Positions 59,611-64,000 of a stretch of 64,000 nucleotides of DNA are shown here, in pieces. Numbering within the stretch: position 1 is the first letter of the stretch; every line of letters begins with the position of its first letter. Made by a program: the position numbers and the translations under genes. The notes beneath the pieces are model-generated. The model was not told the DNA's origin. It did not search any database and worked only from the letters and a program-made list of their open reading frames with translations. The DNA lies in the NCBI GenBank assembly GCA_002238865.1, contig MPNE01000016.1, positions 1-64,000 of the forward strand, written 5' to 3'. This stretch comes from Gemmatimonadetes bacterium bin94 (GTDB lineage Bacteria; Gemmatimonadota; Gemmatimonadetes; Longimicrobiales; Gaopeijiaceae).

Positions 59611-61694
59611 GCTTCCTCACTCCTCTTTTCCTGATCGCGCTGGCCGGACTGGCGATCCCGGTGCTGATTCACCTGACCCGCCACGAGCGCGGCAAGCCGT
59701 TGCGGTTCCCTTCCCTGATGTTCCTTGAACGGATCCCGTTCCAGGAGTCGTCCAGGCGGCGCATCAGGCACTGGCTCCTTCTGGCGATCCGCCTGACCGC
59801 CCTTGCGCTGCTGGTCGCCGCTTTCGCGCGTCCCTTCGTGCGCGGAGGCCGCCTTGCGTCGGTCGGGGGACCCGGGCCCGAGGAGGTGGTCATCCTGCTC
59901 GACCGCTCCTATTCCATGGAGTTCGGCGACAACTGGAACCAGGCCGTCGCGCAGGCGCGGGCAGTTGCCGGGACGCTGAGGCCGCAGGACCGCGTGTCGC
60001 TCATCACCTTCTCCGAGACTCCGACCCTCGTCCACCGCTCGATCAACGACCCGCAGAGGGTCGCGGCCACGCTGGACACCCTCCGCACCGGCTCTCTCTC
60101 CACGCGTCTGGCACCGGCCGTGAAGCTCGCGGCGTCGACCCTCGCGGCTTCCACTCTGCCCAGGCAGCGCGTTGTCCTGATCAGCGACTTCCAGCGCACG
60201 GGGTGGCGGCCCGATCCCGACGCGACCCTCCCCGAGGCCGTGACCGTCGAGCCCGTCGTGATCGGGACCGAGAGCACCGGGAACCTGGCGCTGTCCGACC
60301 TCGAACTTCGCCGCGAGGCCGCCGGGGGGCGCGAACGGGTCACCGTGCAGGCGCGGCTTGTGAACACCGGCGTGAGCGACGCGGCCACCGATGTCACGCT
60401 GTCGGTGGACGAGACCGACATCGGCACCGTGTCGGTCTCGGCTCCGGCCGGGGGCGCGACGCCGGTCGCCTTCGATCCCTTCACGCTGACGACGACCTTC
60501 ACGCGCGGCGAAGTACGCCTCGCCGACGAAGCCGGACTGCGGCAGGACAACACGCTCAACTTCGTCGCCTCACCGGGCGGCGATCTCGAGGTTCTCGTCG
60601 TCGATCCCCTGGGCACGGGCACCTCCAACCTCTACCTGCGCGGCGCGCTCGGGATCGCGGAAGGCGCGGGGTTCGCCCCCCGGGTCGTGCGGGGCGCTCC
60701 CACCGAGGAGCAGCTGGCTGCCGCGGACGTGGTCGTCCTGAACGGCGGGCCCTTCCCCGGCGGAAACCCCGGCGACCGCCTGCGCGCTTTCGTCGAGGGC
60801 GGCGGGGGCGTGCTCTTCGTCCTCGGGGAGCGCAGCCTGGTCCCGTCGGTGCACGCCGATTTCCTTCCGGCCACGGTCGGACCGGTTTCGGGCGCGGACA
60901 GCGAGCGCCGGCTCGGCTTTGTCGACTACGACCACGTGATTTTCGAGGCATTCCGCGGACCGCGGTCGGGGGATTTTTCACGGGCCGCCTTCTACCGTAC
61001 CCGCACACTCGATGTAACGGACGGACAGGTGGTGGCGCGCTTCGACGACGGGTCTGCGGCACTGGTGGAAGGCAGGCGCGGCAAGGGGCGGATCCTCGTG
61101 TGGGCCACCGGGATGGACCGGTTCTGGAACAACCTGCCTCTGCAGCCCGTCTACCTGCCTTTCGTGCACCGGATCACCCGGTACCTGGGCGGTGGCGGCG
61201 AAGTTCCGCCCTGGCACGTCGCGGGCTCGACGGTAAATCTTGCTACACTGGCGGATGCGGCCGGATCGTTGGAACTTCCCGAGGGCGCAGTGGCCATGGA
61301 GCCGGGTGGCGGCTCGGTAGCGCTGGACGAAACCAATGCTCTGCTGAGGCTGGATGCCCGGGGGATCTGGGAGATCAGGCCCCCGGGGCAGCGGCCGGAC
61401 CACCCCTTCGCCCTGGCCGTCAACGTTGATGTGGCAGAGTCGGACATGACGAAGCTGGATGTGGAGGAGTTCCTCGGCGCGCTCGGTGGCGAGGAAGTGA
61501 CGGACGGGCCCTCGGATCAGGCGGAGGCGGCGGGCGACGTGACTGCCGAGGTGGAGGCGGCGGACTTCGAGAAGAGGCAGTCGTTCTGGCGCTACTTGCT
61601 TGCAGCGGCTTTCATGCTGATGCTCTCCGAGACGGTGCTTGCCAACCGGCTGTCGAAGGATCCGATCAAGGAGGGGTCGGCCGTGGTGGGCTGA
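59607..61694 (+). CDS. BatA-like membrane protein with VWA and amidotransferase-like domains
   Basis: Predicted 695 aa from TTG 59607, overlapping the DUF58 stop, with GTGAGGAG upstream. N-terminal BatA domain: FLTPLFLIALAGLAIPVLIHL, then IRHWLLLAIRLTALALLVAAFA. The VWA MIDAS is LLDRSYSMEFG (DxSxS complete) with RVVLISDFQRTGW. Ig-like domains follow, then an amidotransferase-like fold (VVVLNGGPFPGGNPGDRLRAFVEGGGG, FVLGERSLVPS) and a C-terminal helix (YLLAAAFMLMLSETVLAN). It is the larger paralogue of the type seen at 50526. Expected topology places the VWA in the periplasm. Confidence 0.86.
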   Translation: MSFLTPLFLIALAGLAIPVLIHLTRHERGKPLRFPSLMFLERIPFQESSRRRIRHWLLLAIRLTALALLVAAFARPFVRGGRLASVGGPGPEEVVILLDRSYSMEFGDNWNQAVAQARAVAGTLRPQDRVSLITFSETPTLVHRSINDPQRVAATLDTLRTGSLSTRLAPAVKLAASTLAASTLPRQRVVLISDFQRTGWRPDPDATLPEAVTVEPVVIGTESTGNLALSDLELRREAAGGRERVTVQARLVNTGVSDAATDVTLSVDETDIGTVSVSAPAGGATPVAFDPFTLTTTFTRGEVRLADEAGLRQDNTLNFVASPGGDLEVLVVDPLGTGTSNLYLRGALGIAEGAGFAPRVVRGAPTEEQLAAADVVVLNGGPFPGGNPGDRLRAFVEGGGGVLFVLGERSLVPSVHADFLPATVGPVSGADSERRLGFVDYDHVIFEAFRGPRSGDFSRAAFYRTRTLDVTDGQVVARFDDGSAALVEGRRGKGRILVWATGMDRFWNNLPLQPVYLPFVHRITRYLGGGGEVPPWHVAGSTVNLATLADAAGSLELPEGAVAMEPGGGSVALDETNALLRLDARGIWEIRPPGQRPDHPFALAVNVDVAESDMTKLDVEEFLGALGGEEVTDGPSDQAEAAGDVTAEVEAADFEKRQSFWRYLLAAAFMLMLSETVLANRLSKDPIKEGSAVVG

Positions 61695-61760
61695 GCAGGG
61701 CTGCCCGAGGAGGCATGGGGCGGGATCGTGACAGATTCCGTGACAGATAAGGGGGGGAAT

Positions 61761-64000
61761 ATGTCGTACGCGGATAACCTGAGGGCCACAAACAGCATTC
61801 TGGGAGTAGTGCGAGGGGTTCGGCGGCGCTGGCGCCTCAAGCTTCTGCTGCGAGGGCTCGCCCTCACGCTCGGGGGCGCGCTCCTCACCTTCCTGGTGTC
61901 GGCCTCCAGTCTGGAATTCCTGCGCTTCCAGCCGGAAGCCGTAACCGCTTTCCGCATTGTCCTCTGGCTCGTTGTCGGCTTCTTCCTCGTCCGCGCGGTC
62001 TTCTGGCCGCTGTTGCGGCCCATCTCCGATGACCGCGTCGCGCTCTACCTCGAGGAACACGAACCCTCGCTGCAATCCCGGGTTCTCACGGCTGTCGAGT
62101 CGGCAAGGCGGGGCGAGGAGCTGAAGCGCTCGGAGCTGCTGCAGGAAGTCGTGCGGCACGCGGTGCGCGAGTGCCGCACGATCGACTACGGGAAGAGAAT
62201 CGAGCGGACATCCATCCGCCGCTCGACGGGGGCGCTCGGGGGACTCACCCTCGCGTCCGTCGTACTCGTCTTGCTCGGCCCCGGCTTCTTTCGGCACGGC
62301 ATGTCGGCGCTGTTCTTCCCGGCGCGTGCGGCAGAAGAGGTGAACCCGTACAGCGTGTCGGTGGAGCCCGGCGACACCACGATCTCGCGAAACTCCGACC
62401 TGGTGATCACGGCTTCCCTGAACGGCTTCGACTCCGAAGACGTCGTCCTGTTCGTTCGCGAGGCGGAGACGAGCGGCTTCCTCCCCCTGCCCATGATCGA
62501 AGACGGCACTGGGGCCTTCGAGGGGTTGCTGCTCAACGTCGCGGAGGAGACCACCTACTACGTCGAGTCGAACGGAGTGCGCTCCGGGACCTTCACCCTG
62601 GGCGTCGCCGACCTGCCCGCCGTGGACAGACTCGAGATGGTCTATCACTTCCCGCGCTACACGGGCCTGACACCGCGCCGCTACGAATACGGCGGGGACG
62701 TGGCGGCTCTTGCCGGAACCCGCGTCGAGTTGACGGTGACCCCGACGCTCGCCGCGCCGGACGCCCTCCTCGTGATGGACGCCGGAGACACGATCGCGAT
62801 GGAAGCCGGGCCGGATGGAAGCTTCGGCGGGTCCTTCACAGTCCGTGAAGACGGCTTCTACGGCATCAAGTTCCTCACGCGGGAAGGCTTGTGGGTAGCC
62901 GGAGCGCCCGACTATCGGATCGATGTGCTTGCGGACCAGGGGCCGTCAATCTCGTTCAGCAAGCCCGGGCGCGACATCGAGGTCAGCTCGATCGAAGAGG
63001 TGTTCATCGAAGCGCGGGCCGACGACGATCTGGGCCTCGCCGAGATCCTTTGGGTGTACAACGTCAACGGTGGTCCCTGGGACACCGTGCGCGTCCACAC
63101 ATCCACCGGCGCACCGATGACGGAAGTGACGGCCGGTCACACGGTCTTCATGGAGGACTACGAGCTGGAGACGGGCGACATCATTGCCTACCACGCGATT
63201 GCGCGTGACAACGCTCCCTCGCCCGGCGAGGCCCTGACGGACATCTACTTCCTGCAGGTTCGGCCATTCCGTCGCGACTTCCGCGAAGCCGAGGGCGGTG
63301 GCGGCGGGGGCGGGGGCGGGGGCGACCAGGGGATGGACCAGGACCTGTCGGCGATTCAGCGACAGATCATAGCCGCCAGCTTCAACCTGATACGGGACCG
63401 TGACAGCTATTCCCCCGATGTATGGGAGGAAAACGTCGTCAGCATCGCACTCAACCAGCAGCGTCTGCGGGAACAGGTGGAGACGCTGTCCACGCGGATC
63501 CTGAACCGGGGGATCACCTCGGCGGACGAGGCGTTCAAGCGCATCTCCGAAGCCTTGCCCATCGCCGTCGAGGAGATGAACGTGGCCACCGACTCGCTTC
63601 GTGCCCTGAGCCCAAGCGGTGCGATCGGGCCCGAGCAACGTGCGCTGAGACAGCTCCAGAAGGCCGAAGAGACGTATGAGCGCTTCGTCTCGCAGGAGAG
63701 GCAGCAGGGAGGTGGCGGAGGCGGTCGACAGCAGAGGCCCAGCGCCGAGGATCTGGCCGACCTGTTCGAGCTGGAGACCGACAAGCTCCGCAACCAGTAC
63801 GAAACCGTGCAGCGGAGCCAGCAGGAGACGGCCGACCAGGCCGTTGACGAGGCGCTGGAGAAGCTCCGCGAACTGGCCCGCCGCCAGGAGCAGGAACTCG
63901 AGCGGCAGCGTAGGCGCGCATCGGCCCAGCAGGGCGGACAGAGCGGCGGCGGAAGCCAGGCCGCGAGGGATCTGGCCGAGCAGGCGGAGGAAGCCGCCCG
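61761..64000 (+). CDS. DUF4175-like large membrane protein (3' end outside window)
   Basis: Open from ATG 61761, preceded by a G-run and a start context 66 nt after the BatA stop, to the window end; 746 codons are visible. Two or three N-terminal helices (LALTLGGALLTFLVSASSL, FRIVLWLVVGFFLVRAVFW, LGGLTLASVVLVLLGPGFF) are followed by beta-sandwich segments (YSVSVEPGDTTISRNSDLVI, YHFPRYTGLTPRRYE) and then a Gln/Glu/Arg-rich coiled-coil region (SRQRLREQVETL-like; ETVQRSQQETADQAVDEALEKLRELARRQ is its densest part). A poly-Gly run of about ten residues lies at 63294-63330. This matches the DUF4175 proteins that often end MoxR/Bat clusters. Confidence 0.78.
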   Translation, partial: MSYADNLRATNSILGVVRGVRRRWRLKLLLRGLALTLGGALLTFLVSASSLEFLRFQPEAVTAFRIVLWLVVGFFLVRAVFWPLLRPISDDRVALYLEEHEPSLQSRVLTAVESARRGEELKRSELLQEVVRHAVRECRTIDYGKRIERTSIRRSTGALGGLTLASVVLVLLGPGFFRHGMSALFFPARAAEEVNPYSVSVEPGDTTISRNSDLVITASLNGFDSEDVVLFVREAETSGFLPLPMIEDGTGAFEGLLLNVAEETTYYVESNGVRSGTFTLGVADLPAVDRLEMVYHFPRYTGLTPRRYEYGGDVAALAGTRVELTVTPTLAAPDALLVMDAGDTIAMEAGPDGSFGGSFTVREDGFYGIKFLTREGLWVAGAPDYRIDVLADQGPSISFSKPGRDIEVSSIEEVFIEARADDDLGLAEILWVYNVNGGPWDTVRVHTSTGAPMTEVTAGHTVFMEDYELETGDIIAYHAIARDNAPSPGEALTDIYFLQVRPFRRDFREAEGGGGGGGGGGDQGMDQDLSAIQRQIIAASFNLIRDRDSYSPDVWEENVVSIALNQQRLREQVETLSTRILNRGITSADEAFKRISEALPIAVEEMNVATDSLRALSPSGAIGPEQRALRQLQKAEETYERFVSQERQQGGGGGGRQQRPSAEDLADLFELETDKLRNQYETVQRSQQETADQAVDEALEKLRELARRQEQELERQRRRASAQQGGQSGGGSQAARDLAEQAEEAA

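Overview
The window is about 64 kb of very GC-rich bacterial chromosome, densely coded on both strands, with many start/stop overlaps (ATGA, GTGA, TTGA, TGATG) that point to translational coupling. No rRNA, tRNA, IS element, prophage or CRISPR array was seen. The gene content is a PorX-like response regulator/PglZ protein, a PorV/PorQ-like barrel, a TonB receptor with a partner lipoprotein, a DUF5916 protein, S9 and P1 peptidases, many secreted lipoproteins, and a MoxR/DUF58/BatA/DUF4159 cluster. This fits a Gram-negative member of Gemmatimonadota best; that placement is inference from gene content, not from a marker gene.

Region 1 (1-7435, minus strand) reads as one coupled envelope operon: TonB-like protein, PorX-like regulator, MsbA-like ABC exporter, LpxL-like acyltransferase (its frame is broken at a poly-C tract), GT2 glycosyltransferase, DUF3108 protein and an isoprenylcysteine-methyltransferase-like membrane protein that runs off the window. 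Region 2 (7590-12219, plus) holds an SDR without its catalytic Tyr/Lys, CyoE, a P1-family peptidase and a PhoD-type phosphatase. Region 3 (12253-25881) holds an N-acyl-D-amino-acid deacylase, a small barrel protein, a gamma-glutamyltransferase/barrel/DUF3179 operon, a COG3044-type ATPase, a DtxR-family regulator, a TonB receptor with its lipoprotein, and a D-cysteine desulfhydrase-like PLP enzyme.

Region 4 (25972-38473) contains a beta-propeller lipoprotein, an S9 peptidase, a VapBC toxin-antitoxin pair with an odd tandem-repeat leader and a 31-bp repeat array, a DEAD-box helicase, a low-molecular-weight phosphatase next to a fructosamine-kinase-like gene, an O-methyltransferase, an aspartate aminotransferase, a DsbA-fold protein without CxxC, and a DEAD-box homologue whose ATPase motifs are destroyed but whose RNA-binding domain is intact. 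Region 5 (38527-47644) holds a DUF5916 protein, a PorV/PorQ-like barrel, a large alpha/beta-hydrolase lipoprotein, a DUF72 protein, a HipBA pair with an AT-rich promoter/operator, and a probable gene remnant.

Region 6 (47834-64000, all plus) is MsrP-MsrQ followed by DUF4159, a VWA/amidotransferase-like membrane protein, a caspase-like protein without its Cys, a TPR metalloprotease, a second DUF4159, MoxR, DUF58, a BatA-like protein and a DUF4175-like protein cut by the window end. It is the most interesting block: an ATPase/VWA module surrounded by several apparently non-catalytic enzyme folds and one intact zinc protease. A periplasm-facing assembly or quality-control machine is possible but unproven.
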